From Protonemura montana (Eukaryota > Arthropoda > Insecta > Plecoptera > Nemouridae), in assembly GCA_947568835.1 (NCBI GenBank), contig OX387603.1, forward strand, positions 23,708,651 through 23,772,650: 64,000 bases of DNA, written 5' to 3'. Below are positions 1 through 11,936 of this stretch, piece by piece. Within the stretch, counting starts at the first letter, position 1; each line of letters starts with the position of its first letter. The notes under the pieces are model-generated. The model saw only the letters and a list, made by a program, of their open reading frames with translations, did no database searches and had not been told where the DNA came from. Both the position numbers and the translations under genes were made by a program.

Positions 1-3000
1 TTGAGTTTGCCTTTGAGACTAAGAAACTGAAAACATTTTCTTTGTCTTGGCCCAGTTTTCAGAATAAGGAATCACTATATGGAGAGCGCGAAAGTTATAA
101 CGAAGGACCAATTATTTCGAATTGTCGAGACAAAAGTTTTAATGCATCGCTCGCGCAATGGCATCACATCGGCTGTTAAAAAGTATTAATTAAATTTAAA
201 TTACATCATTAATGGACTTGTTTAAACCGAATGAAACCCAGAATAGAAGGATCCGGACAGCACGTTATTAATTTCATATTTAAATAGAGGCTAGGAAAAA
301 ATTGTAATATATGTCTTCCAACTGTTGGGAAGATAAGATTGGAATGAATGTAAATGCAAAACATCAATTATCACAGGTTTGCAGACACTTGTTTGACTTT
401 GAGTAGCAACATCGATGCATGCCATTTGTTATAATGTATTCACAGTCGTGTTAGTTATTAAATCAATACGATACGGTTAGGTATGCAGCAAATTCAGTGT
501 CAGGCGCCCAAGCTAAGTGATGAGCCACAAGTTCAAAGTTGAGTCTGTGTTTTGCAATAATCTATTCAGGTTAGTTTTTAGGCCTACGGTTTACATAATG
601 AAATTCTATATGTTAAACAAGTTGAGAGCAATGTATATAATATTCGCGATGAACCGAGTGAAACTAATAGATCCCAGAGCGTGGAGAAGCATAGTGGAAA
701 ATCCAATTTCACCCTACAGGTCTGCTGACCAGTCCACTACGGCCCATCCGAGGAATAATGATAAAATTTAAGATGCTCCATATAGACTGAAAAAAATTTT
801 ATTACCGAATAATTCATTCTCACCTTGCAGTTAAATGGTAGACCAACCGGTATCTATTTGAGCGAAATTTTGATATAAAAGAGCCTAACAATACATCAAC
901 TTGCACAGATTGAAAGCATGCAGCGAACATTTTTTTTCAGTCAAAATTGAAGTCTAAATTTGGCGTAATTCCTTGTTTCTAAATCGTTTCTCGGTTCAGA
1001 TCTGCCCGTATGTTGGTCCATTGGAGGACCATCTGGCTGACGGATGATTTACGAATATGAGTTACCTTTACCTAGCAATGCACGCACTCTTGCAAGTACA
1101 GAAGGTCAGCTGTCTGACGTCCACCTCTCATACAATCTGCAGGATAAGTATCTGATTTCACACTTTCCTAATAGCCGTGTAATCTGTGCAAAGTAGACTC
1201 ATTTTCTAGCCAGCATTTTTTGTAAGTTATGTTGTGCACTTAGGTCTTAAACAAGTGAACATATTTACACTTGATGGTACGCAAAGGAGTGAAAAAAAGC
1301 ATATTTCAAATGGTGATTTATTTACTGTTCTGATTTTTATTTTCCTACAAGCCAATTGTACACCAACAAGATTCCACAGAACCACAGACAAGAAGCGTCA
1401 ATTTAGAGCATTCCTCGCTTTTCAGTTTTCACCCACGAATCGGTCAAAATATTTTCAGGAAAGCCTTGCGTGCCAAACATTCCCGATGCACCCCCCGAGT
1501 TCCCGCCCCCTCGTATGTAGTACCTCCACATATATATACGTGTGCAGCCTCATCAAAGTGGCAACAGGTTTATCTGGAAACTTGATGCCTCAGCCCGCGC
1601 TTCATGCAAAGTGTTTCAAATACTAGCATGCACATGCTTTTGATGGTCAGATTTGATTACTTGCTTGGTACAAAACCATGGCAACCATGGTAGGGTCGTG
1701 CCGGGCTGCAGGCAGGCTCGTAAGTACCACTTCCAAGCTGGCTTGCCCCAGCGGCTATTGGGTTACTTGCATGTTGATATGTTGGCTAGCTTGTTCACAA
1801 TGCAACCATAAACGCCATTTAATTAACGATTTTGTTCGCATTGTTCAATATTATAATAGACTAGATCAGCAAACTGAACTTTATGTGCTTGCATATAACG
1901 TTGAACCACTGACAGTTTCTTACTTATAGTTTATTTTCGTTGAGAGTTATCAAAATGGTGGCAGAACTGCCAATTCCATAACCGTTTCTACTCCACAAAG
2001 CTGTCAGCTAGATCATTTTTTGAAATGTGTTGACTTTCTAATCACATAAATTAAATATCTTGCTCAAATAACGAAGTATAAATTAACATCCCCCAATTTT
2101 TTAAACCTATGAATTCCATGAAAACAAGTTAATGACGCATATTACCCATTAATCTCTCATATTTGACCGTAAATTATTGCCCAATTTTATCGACCAACGC
2201 TCCTCGGTAGTCTAGGTCGGAGCTCATGAGCTTGGCATACGGACGCAGCACACAGGGGATGCGACGGCGGTTGCCAGCTGTTCACTTGGAGCTTTCTGGC
2301 TCGCTTTTCACGAACCAGAATACTATTAAAGTAGCTACAAATAATTAGAGTACAGCTGTAATAAGACGTTTTTTGGTATCACTGGTTTGATATCACTGGA
2401 TCGCTAGGGTTGGTAGGCGACGCAGCAGACAATCTGAGTCGGATGCCGAAAGGAGGCCAATGCATGATTTGTCAATGTCACTCAGAATTGTTTGGCGAAC
2501 AGCGTCTCCCAAAGATATGGGTCTCTCTGAAATTGAGACTTTTTTTCGATAACAATCGCATCTAATTTACAAAAATTTCCCATTAATAATTCGTTGCGCG
2601 TATTGTTTAAAGAAGGGTTGGCCACTGTTTCCGATTATTTTGGCACAAACCCTTAGAAAAAGTTAACGAGTTTTTAAATAGGTCAGTAATGTGATATTTT
2701 TTATACGAAGATGTGGTGTTGAAAGGTGTGTCGGTCATTATAAAGTTCATAAAGAACATCCGTGATGCAATGAATGAGTCTTTTTTATATCATTCTTGTC
2801 CGGTGGAAGGAAAAAGGTGTATTCTTGCAAGAGCGAAAGTTTTTATTTTTATTTTAGATTATTATCACATCTGGCCATTTGAAAAGCGACCCTAACAAGT
2901 CATATTTTTGTAAAATATCTTCATTTTTGATTTGTCAAGGTGAGATCGCGGTAGATTTTCCTTTAAAAAAAAGTGGACGCAGTCCCCTTTAATTCCGTCC

Positions 3001-3060
3001 ATATTTCAGACACGATTTTTTTTTTAACTGAAATCAGACTCAAATCGGGTCTTAAGAAAC
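1..3060. other. AT-rich non-coding stretch
   Basis: I see no gene here. The short open frames (for example 517-771 and 1234-1626) have no splice context, no recognisable domain and biased low-complexity composition. The stretch contains scattered TAATTA-type homeodomain-like cores, and a short direct repeat of GATATCACTGG around 2375-2400. It may be intergenic or intronic. Confidence 0.5.
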
Positions 3061-4770
3061 AATGTAGCTCGGCCAATTTGGCGGACGAGGCGCTGTCGCT
3101 CGTAATAAGGCTCGTTTGAATTACGGTCTACCGAAATCTTGTACGATTTTCATGTTTTCTTCTCGATTTTCAAACGCCGCGTCTCAACGCGAGCGCTCAT
3201 CGCGGCAAAACACCCAGGCATACCGACGGCCACCTCATTATGTAGCATCAAATACAAATACCCGAATCGAAACAGATAAACAAACAAAAGATAATAAATC
3301 TAGGCTTGACACTAAGAGCGCGAAAAAAGTCACCGCCTTTTGCCATCAATTTGATTTTTGGTTCCCTCTCGAGATGACGGCGAAAATAATCCGCGGTGTC
3401 CGATTCTCTGGCGCGTGGAAACGAATGAAAAACCAGCCAAGAATTTGTTGAGAAGTCGCTTTTGATTGCAGCTTTTTGCACCTCGTCCCGTTACCCCAGC
3501 CTCAGTTCATATGATTTGGTCCACCGACATAAGAATACCACTCTGCAACGCACCAGCATTGGTCGGTCCACTGCAGTTCACACAGACTCTCAGGAAATAT
3601 GGATACCAATATCGAACGGTAAATGGTGGTCCATGCAATAATGCATTTAATATGCTCGTCGCCTCGGTTGTCAGCGTCGATTCGAAGCGAAACGTGCAGC
3701 CAAGAAGCCGCCGACAGATTACATGCCGTTTTATCAAAACTCTCGCGAAAAACAGCAAAACGATCCTTGCGCAGCATCAAGGAAACCCTGTCTTCGTTTA
3801 GCAGCGCTGTGCCATTGGTTTCCTCGGCCAAGTCAACGCCGCTTGGCCTTCTGCGTCGACACCACACGCATAGTTGGCCGTTCCACGGGATGCCATCGCC
3901 GTCAAACACAAAGATGCGCCGAATCAAGTCGGCTGATCGAGGACCGCCGGTAGCTGCTAGATTTATCACAATAGATGATCCGAACTTAGGGAATGTTAAT
4001 CTTGGAACTGTCCGTCCATTTAGCCGTCGTGAGCGTCGTCAGCAGCGGGTGTGGCCGGCGGCGTCTTGAAAGTGTTCCTCGGCAGCGGCGACGTCGACCC
4101 CGACATTCTAAAAAAACGTGGAGACAAATGATTGTGCCACTGGGCTATATGACACAATCAACAAGCAGCTTGACTGATGGTCGAGATGAATTTTTGTCGC
4201 TGGTTTCCCCGTTTTTTATTGCCTTTCATTCAGATGTGTTTGGTATTCCGGGGGCAAATTACACGAAAGGTGCGACAGAGAAAGAAATTTCCACCAAAGG
4301 AAATTGCTTTATAATTTAACAAAATAAATAAAATGTGAGTCGTCGTTGCACAGCAGAGCTCTTACTGAAACGTGTTGGTAAAAATGGCTCAATTTTCGAA
4401 AAGTCGCCAAAATCTTTGTCTCTGGCTTCGCGTTGAAATGATTCCACGCCCTCGGCAATTAGGTTTTTCATGTAAACGTGGAAGATCTGTGTAGCAAGCT
4501 TCGAAGCTAAACTGACGTTTCGCAGAAACGAGACAATGACCGCTATTCACCGAGCGAAGATTGGCAGGCGTGCTGAATGGTGGACGAGCTGAGCATTGTT
4601 GCTGCTATTGTCGCCCGTTGAGCTGCGTCACCGCGCGCTACTCGGCGTCTGGCAGCGTCCACCTTCTAGCCCGGACAACGGCGATAACTGGAGCACAGCA
4701 CCATGGCCGAACGGCCCGAGATGCATGGAAAACGCCTCCGCAGGGGGTAGCCAATTGAACCGAATCAGAG
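3061..4770. other. CpG-rich tract, possible regulatory island
   Basis: GC and CpG content rise sharply here relative to both flanks, especially 3060-4090 and 4550-4760. Open frames of 76 to 155 codons appear at the same place on both strands and in several frames, the largest on the minus strand at 3502-3969 and on the plus strand at 3623-4069. Simultaneous openness in many frames is what a GC-rich non-coding sequence gives, and none of the products resembles a family I know. A promoter-type CpG island or conserved non-coding element is possible. An unrecognised exon cannot be excluded. Confidence 0.35.
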
Positions 4771-6130
4771 ATCTTGTTATAAAGACGTGTTATCTGCTAT
4801 TTCTTACTGTTTCAGTAATAATAGCGAATGTAAATCTGTTGGAAAGATCGGTACCAGCAGCAGGCAGAGGTCAAAGCAGTACTTTGAAATTTGAATGGTA
4901 CGACTCGAGATGTAGGGCAAGAGTTGCTTTATGGCATCACAGGCTTGGTAGTTTATTTTCCGCGAATATTGTTGCTAGCACATGGAATACGATGTGCTAG
5001 TAATAAAGCGCTTAGAAATTTTAAAGAAATTGGCAAGATATTTGGCCATAATATTAAGTCGTTCGTCATTGTGTTACCCGAAATGTCTATTCACTTTGCA
5101 AATGTTGCGTTCATCTTCGAATAAATTTAATTTGCTCCAAGAAGCGATAGAAATGAAAGGAGTTCGAAGCTTCTCGAGCCAACAATATTAGTTCTTTAAT
5201 GAAATAATAATGCTTTTGATGAATTCATTTGTCGCTACAAAAGAAGATGTAGGTTAGAAAAATAGCCTAGCGTAACGAACCCCGACCGAATAACAGCACG
5301 GCATTGCTTTGATTGCAAACGCAAGCCTCTCTGCCCAGATGAATATGTAATGTCAAAACTAATGGACCGAATCCGAAACCTATTCTCTAATTTTTTTGTT
5401 CCTTTCAAATAATATTTCCGTATAGTTCTTTCTGTATTGTTATCATATTTATTAGCATAACCGAATTGAGAATGAAAGGCAATTTGGGAGCGAAACGAGG
5501 CGGCAAGCTATCGGGCCAGTCGAACCGAATCTGGAATTCCAAATCAGTTCCTCCTGCAATTTTCTGATAAAATAACAAGACGCGCAAAAACAAGGAGGTC
5601 AATCATATTCGAATCAAGACGAGCCTGTAAAGATAGTTTTTACAAAGTCGTTCACATAATAGCAACGCAGGCTGGGTCAATCTAAGGAGTGATAGAGTGA
5701 CTGATTGCTCGGCCATGCATGTCCAAATAGAATAATTACAGTGATTTTTCCGTCATTCACGACGATTTTTACTCATGTCTCTACTGCGTCCGTGCATTCA
5801 TTCATTTCCTTCCCACAATTTCTTTAACCACACAAAGCGCATACCCCTCTCCTTGTATTCAAAGAATGAACCAAGCTCCCTGCATACTCCTTCTAAAGCT
5901 AACACTACTCCAAATCTGCAAAATAGCGCACCGCCATAGACACATTTTTCAAAAGATATCTTCTAGCTTTCTGATATGCATGCATTGATAACACACCCAG
6001 CACATACGTTCAAGATCCAGTATTCCGAGAGCGCTGCACTGCGCCGTGCTCACAACATACGGACAAAATGAACTTAGCATAATAAAAAATAACCAGTATA
6101 CATAATAACAAGTTAAATATTCTTTCTGTG
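4771..6130. other. AT-rich non-coding stretch
   Basis: Only short overlapping open frames are present and no splice-bounded exon was convincing. I see nothing else of note. Confidence 0.45.
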
Positions 6131-6166
6131 CCCTGTCGCCGGCTCACGTAGACACTGTAATGCATG

Positions 6167-6204
6167 GCAGAGAGCTTCAAATGCATGTCGGTCGAGCTCT
6201 CTGC
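6167..6204. repeat. 10-bp perfect inverted repeat
   Basis: The arms GCAGAGAGCT (6167-6176) and AGCTCTCTGC (6195-6204) are exact reverse complements separated by 18 bases. They sit at the edge of a locally GC-rich patch (about 6130-6345). The arms are too short for a microRNA precursor. A paired protein-binding site or chance are both possible. Confidence 0.6.
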
Positions 6205-8773
6205 GAGGACAGCCCGTCAAAAGGGCCGCAGCCCATGGCTAGCAACCTCCGTGCCGCAGGGCTGGTCTTTGGGGCGTTTGCTGAAGACTGTCACGTGTGA
6301 CACCGACGGCGTCGACGATGTCTGTGGGTAATGCCTGCACTGTGAATAATCGCTTATAATGGGGGTACTTCCTGATATATCAGCAAAATCGTGTGATGCA
6401 AGGGAATATAGACTTAACGCTTGATTTAAAATCCTATGCAAATGCAATGACGATGTACTATTTGTTTGAAATTAAAATATTTTATGCAATCTATTTCTTG
6501 TGATTCGAATATCTATGCAGTGATCTTTGAGAAAGGGTAAAGCGATTCTGTGCCGGACAATTCAGAATCATGCTATCATGAGGAAGCGTGTGTTTTCTTT
6601 TTGTATGTTACTTATCCGATTCTGTGTTACCCAACCTTTTCAATGCAAGTCCAAAAGAAACTTTTACCTATATCGTATTTGCTCTTGACTATTTGACAAG
6701 TCACTTGATAGCTCACTGATTGCCTGGGCTAGCAACAGCGTACAAATCGCTTTGTGTGTCGTGTCTTCAGGCATTTCGATTGTCATTTTGGTAAATACAC
6801 ATCAGGCAAACATTATGCCTGTCGATTATGCCTCTTCCACCCTCCAACACATGCGCGCATGCACAAGACTTTACAGAAACAAGCTAATTACTCAGCCAGG
6901 TGACATGCATGTAAGATGATACGAAAAAATAAGTACAAGTTTCGTAAAGTTTCAAATCCAAAAACTTTTTTAGGGGCATTTACCCAAAGACCGAATCTTT
7001 TGAAAATCTCTGGGATAAATGATGGTGCATGCTCTACTCACTGTCAATACAAAATTTCATGGCTGCATCAGTGATTCTTCGACCATTCATCGTGAAATGG
7101 AGGCGCCTGGACCTCCCCAAACGCTCGTGATCTCTGCAGACAGCGGGCATGGGAAAAGATTAGACCGTGTCCGGCAGAGACATGATAATATGGCCATCAG
7201 CATTTACCCTTCGATGTTGACTTTTGACTTTTGTTCTCGATCTACAGTGAAACATTATTTCCGACTCGTGCGTGTTTACGTTACGCAAATCAATCGATTA
7301 AAATCAAGACGGGCTGTCACACAAATAACTCGATCTACTTCATGGTGCGTTTCCAGGTTGTCACTCTTCTATAACTGTGATACTGCGGTGTTTACCTTAA
7401 GCCAAGTTATCAATCAATATTTAAGATCTCGAAAGTAAATCGACCGCTGCTATACCTACTCTGCTTTAATCGACAACTTCGTTCGCCTTTTCTTTCCTTT
7501 TTTGAAATGTAATTAATTGATCATCATGTTTCTTTGCTAAAATTAATGAAGTAGTCTATCTGATCGATCAATACAATGAAGCTCGCTCAAATCCCACACC
7601 ACTGCACAATAAACCGCTGCTAAGCACGTTAATTGCCGAGCCACCTGCCTATTAGTGGTAGTAGTTTGCCTGTAGTTGCTTCATATAGCAAAGTTGCTCG
7701 GGTTTCAGAGATGAGCACCATTCCATCCGGCGCCCGCAAATGCCAGTGATGACGACGACAATCCTCGAGTTCAAGTGTGCAGCAAGTCCTCGATTCTAAT
7801 CCTGAGGATTTTTCAAAGTTTTCCTGTGCTCTGTGACTGGACTGCAGCGATGCGCATGGACATTGATTTGCATTAAAGAAACTGTGGAAATTTCGCGCGA
7901 ATTTGGAGTGAATCAAGTCGATGATCATCGTACTCTCGAGTGAGGATCGATTATGCTTCGTCTTGGGATTGGATTCATTTCCAAACGTTTTCTGTTATTT
8001 GCTGCTGAACCAGAAAGAAATGTCGCGGTAAAAAACCGAAGCTGCTAACGTTCATTACACGGGCGCTAAAGCACTAAGCGTCATGACTTGTACGTTGTTT
8101 TGTTACGAAACGAGAACAATTAATCAATATCGCAATTATTTTATGTTCTCCTAGAAGCTCTGTTATTAAAAGTATTAATTTGCAGATCGACCGATTCTGC
8201 TTAAGAACGCCCATATCCTACAGACTGAAACCGAAGCCCGTATTTAAGCTGATGTTGAAATAAACATCTTGGGGGTTTTCAATTTTCTTAATTAATTTGA
8301 TAATATGCTCATGGGCCGAAAAGAGTTAAGTGATATTGGACGAGAGTCGCTACACACTGCTAAAGGCATTAATGGGCTGTTGCACCGTTTTAACGTAGCA
8401 TTTCGCCGGGGCTCTCTGCCTCCGACGTACATAATCTCATTTTGCATCTTATTCCCGCTCATAATTAATATCTTGTTACGTTCTGCCGGACTATAAAATC
8501 TTACGTGAGTCGATTTGATTGCATCTGGATAGAATGCTTCGATAACTCGATCTAAATTACGTGTTATTTATCGGCGCGCTCATTTTTAACGAGGATGTTC
8601 TCGAATCTTTAATTAACAGGAAGACAAGAAAAATACAATAATTATTCGTTAAGACTCGTTAATTAATGTACAGCGTACACGTTATTTTATATTTCTAAAA
8701 TGTAACCCTCCTGTCCCGTCTCAGTAATTCCCACGAATGCCAAACCATGGCTACCGACGCCATTGTTTCAAGA

Positions 8774-8786
8774 CCCCCCCCCCCCC
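8774..8786. repeat. C13 homopolymer
   Basis: Thirteen consecutive C residues are followed by AACCCC. The minus strand could contribute to a G-quadruplex. Such runs are prone to sequencing and replication slippage. Confidence 0.85.
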
Positions 8787-9892
8787 AACCCCTCTCACCA
8801 CATCGCTGCTGAAGGGTGGGACGCTGTATTTTTTTTTTTGTAATTGATTGTCATGATTTTCATGACTCGGAGATTACACCGTAGTTATGCCTCGAAACAA
8901 AAGGTGGCATTGAAACAGACGCTTTTTCGGAATAAACGAAAAACTAATTTTATTTGCTCGATAGCCTAGAGTTCTTTCGTACATTTCAGATGCAAAAAAA
9001 ATGGCTACCTTTGTCGCTGTCTTCACACATGATTCATGATAATCGTGGTTAAACTTGATGTTTTAAATTCCCCGACGTGTATAGTTCTCTTGGGAAAAAC
9101 AGCGAAGCTGTTTTGTTTCGTGTCCTCCTCGAGTAATTTAACTAACTTCTGCATACACCTCCTTATTTCACCGTGTCAGTGTTGTTGTCTTTTATCCCAT
9201 GCACCTCGCCTAGCTTTATGCTTCTGTTGACATAACCTGAAATTAATTATCTAAACAAAACATACACTTGCATAAGCACATCCATATTATCCCGAGGCAG
9301 CCACAACATGCACCGAGATAACGGCCACCTCCGTGAGAGCTAGAGGAAGGCGCGCGTCCACGGGCATAGGAGCAGTCCTGCAGGAGCTTAGTGCATGAGC
9401 ATAGGCTGCTTACACCCCGAATCAGAACGCTGCCGACAATAATGCAGGCTGCTGCCACCTAAGTACCGTAATTGACAGAAAAACGTGCTCTCATTTCAAC
9501 GCAAGACAGATATAGTAGAGACAAAATGTATAATGCAGTCACAATTGCCAATAGACACCACGCCATACAAGATATAGAACGGTTGTAGATAATTACCAGC
9601 TCTCGGATATCGTTCAGGTATCACGAAACGATTAATCTTATTAGGAAAGGTGGGATTGCCAGAGCAAGTCTCAAATGGTGCTGAAATAATGAACAATGAA
9701 ATGGACACGAATTTTTACCGAGCTTTTCTAAAAGCGAATGAAAAAGGAATCTTTCGTGTCCGTGGGGCCAGGAGTTGAAATTGCATTTTCATTTGTCTCC
9801 GAATAACTCAGAAGCTGTTGCCCAAAGGTATGCTTCTATTCTCGGGGGACGAGACTGCCTGAAGTTTTTTTTTTTTTATTTCCATCCCACAT

Positions 9893-9915
9893 ACACACAC
9901 ACAACACACACACAC
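9893..9915. repeat. AC microsatellite
   Basis: An (AC)n dinucleotide run with one interruption, lying shortly downstream of a T13 run. Confidence 0.85.
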
Positions 9916-10074
9916 TTAAAAAAAGAAAAATACAATTAACAATGAGCACAAAGAAAACTTGAACAGATTCAGCAAATCGATTTATGTTCCATTAAAGCAG
10001 CACTCGCGACTATTTATCTAAGATTGCACGAGAAAAAAAAGTGAGTATACAAAAAAAATGGCGGGTTGTTCGAT

Positions 10075-10108
10075 ATAATGAGACAAATACGTTGTCATGT
10101 CTCATTAT
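10075..10108. repeat. 11-bp perfect inverted repeat
   Basis: The arms ATAATGAGACA (10075-10085) and TGTCTCATTAT (10098-10108) are exact reverse complements with a 12-base spacer. The function is unknown. It could form a small hairpin or be a dimeric binding site. Confidence 0.65.
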
Positions 10109-11250
10109 GTTGCTGTCTGACTTGGGTATAAGGTGCTTCGGTCTTGTGTCTTTCAAGGCAGATAGGTATGCAAGCTCAACGCGATGCTCCATACATTCAG
10201 ACAGATCACACGCTAATGGTCAGCCCGTCGGTACGGTGGTCATTATAAAAGAAAATACGAATCTCTATAAGGTAAAAGAATTGTGCATAAATTAAGAAAG
10301 CTAGACAAGTAACATGCCACCATTCGAACGACCGAAACCTAGCGATGCTACGAGGGAACATTTTTATAATATTATGAGCAACAATAAATTTAACATTCCA
10401 CCCGTTTCTCTTTTTCATGATATTCGATACGGGCATAAAGACGACTGGAAAATTAAGAAATGTTTGGTTTGAAATGAGTTTTATTCTTTGTCTTTCGTGA
10501 AGTGATCTCATGCGTTGGTTATTTAAAGTTAAAGTCTAAGTGCATACCGTCTGTGCACAAAGCAATTTGTTTACTGTGGGTACTCGAAGTGCATCGCACT
10601 TTATTGGATATGTCATTGCATTTCAAATATTTCTTGAAGTCTGTGTCATGCGATCACCATGTTTTTGTCTTCTGACATATAATAATAATATCAACTCTCA
10701 TCAATTATACTAAAAAAACAAGGTTCTCGCCGAAAATCTAATTAAGTGTGGTTATTTTTCTGCGTTGGACGTACCGAAAGACAGCAGCATAAAACTGTAA
10801 ACTTTGGCAGTCGTTCGCTCGGCCCAAGACCAGCGCCAATCTTCTGCATCTTGTCGAGCAGAAAACTAATGATATTTCAGAACGTCTTGAGTATCCATTA
10901 AAAGAAAAATATTGTTTTCCAAAACTTTGTCGGAACCAACATTCTCAGCGGCGACCTCTGATAGATGAATGAACTAAACTTTCTTGATAGATATTTGCAT
11001 TTTGCAAACTTCCATTAAGTTTAAAGCTGATTTGCTTCGTCGTTGGCAGTGACTTGTTCCTTGCTCCAAAAGGCAGCTGTTTGGGAACTCTGGAATAACA
11101 TCAAGTAGTGAATCTCCTGCTACTGCTAAACTATGAAAGAACTGTAAAGTGTTGAAGTTAGGCTGCAGATGGAAAATATGTCTCGCCTTTTCGCAGTCAC
11201 ACCAACAAACCAAGCGTTTAGCTGTGTGAGTGACAAGCATTCAAGCATTT

Positions 11251-11680
11251 TTAATTGACTGATTTATTGATTTTTGGGGTTTTACGACGCATTTTTTTAA
11301 CAACGGTCTCTGTGGCAGTGGTTTAATAGCGCCGGTGAATGAGTAGGTGATGATGAGGATGATAAAAAGCCTAACCTAGCCTAGAAAGGAGGAGGGAAAA
11401 CCTGGTGCCGGTACCTACTCCTGTGAAAGAGCGCCAAGTGGACCTAAGGTTTCATTTTCCTTCCGATGAAAGGTACTACGCAAACAAACGGGATTATTCC
11501 ACAAAGTCATGCTGTCGAGAGGTTGATAAGCACGGGAAATTAAGTAGATGTATTAACTTTCATCCCTCCAACCTCTCTCCCAAACAGAACTGGTCAGATG
11601 TATGACGGTCACCCATCCAACACCTGACCCAGCGCAGTGTACAGTGATCTTATGGGAACCGGTGTTTCTAACATGCTAAA
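11251..11680 (-). mobile_element. SINE with 5S rRNA-like head (SINE3-type)
   Basis: Read on the minus strand, the element begins near 11680 with ACACCGGTTCCC, followed by an AAGATCAC segment. It then runs to TTGGATGGGTGACC, which matches the conserved internal region of animal 5S rRNA and the heads of 5S-derived SINEs known from insects and other arthropods. The body runs through a short T/G/A-rich segment. It ends near 11265-11290 in GCGTCGTAAAACCCC followed by short AATCA-type tail repeats, a tail common in arthropod SINEs. Length is about 420 bp. I did not find a clear target-site duplication. The family assignment is from memory of such elements and has not been checked against a library. 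The small open frame at 11405-11605 on the plus strand lies inside it and is a by-product. Confidence 0.6.
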
Positions 11681-11841
11681 CCGTTCGGTGTTCTTTTTTT
11701 CCATAAAAAAGATATGCCATTTAGAGAGTGAATCAACCTGAAACGAATCAAATTAATTTTTCGCGAAGATCTTATGTGCTAAAGTTGGCTACCAACAAAA
11801 GTAAAGAGCGTCGACGATTTGCAGATAAAGCTTAACTTAGG

Positions 11842-11860
11842 GGAAGTAAAAAACAAAAAT
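11842..11860 (-). terminator. pol III terminator of the tRNA-His gene
   Basis: On the minus strand, two T tracts (TTTTT, then TTTTTT after one G) lie a few bases past the mature 3' end of the tRNA. This is the usual RNA polymerase III termination signal. Confidence 0.8.
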
Positions 11861-11864
11861 GTCC

Positions 11865-11936
11865 TGCCGTGACCCGGATTCGAACCGGGGTTTCTGCGGC
11901 CACAACGCAGGGTACTAACCACTATACGATCACGGC
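11865..11936 (-). tRNA. tRNA-His (anticodon GTG)
   Basis: The minus strand folds into a complete 72-nt cloverleaf without an intron. The acceptor stem GCCGTGA pairs with TCACGGC, and the discriminator base is A. The A box lies in TAGTGGTTAGTA. The anticodon loop is TTGTGGC with anticodon GTG, complementary to 11901-11903. The T arm carries the B box GGTTCGAATCC. Downstream on the minus strand the sequence GGACATTTTTGTTTTTT supplies the pol III terminator. As expected for eukaryotic tRNA-His, CCA and the extra 5' G are not encoded. It is a single isolated gene in this window, immediately upstream (plus coordinates) flanked by the 5S-type SINE. A minus-strand open frame at 11779-11973 runs straight through it and is spurious. 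Confidence 0.96.

Larger units (their letters stand above)
6346..11250. other. non-coding stretch with homopolymer and AC runs
   Basis: I recognise no gene. The stretch contains a 13-C run at 8774-8786 followed by a T run near 8829-8839, a 13-T run at 9865-9877 and an AC microsatellite at 9893-9915. It also contains an inverted repeat at 10075-10108. The open frame at 7629-7928 (minus) was looked at and not recognised. Confidence 0.45.

Noticed and set aside
3502-3969. 155-codon minus-strand frame in a CpG-rich tract
   Set aside because: Long plus-strand frames are open over the same bases, there are no splice sites or recognisable motifs, and GC-rich composition explains the openness.
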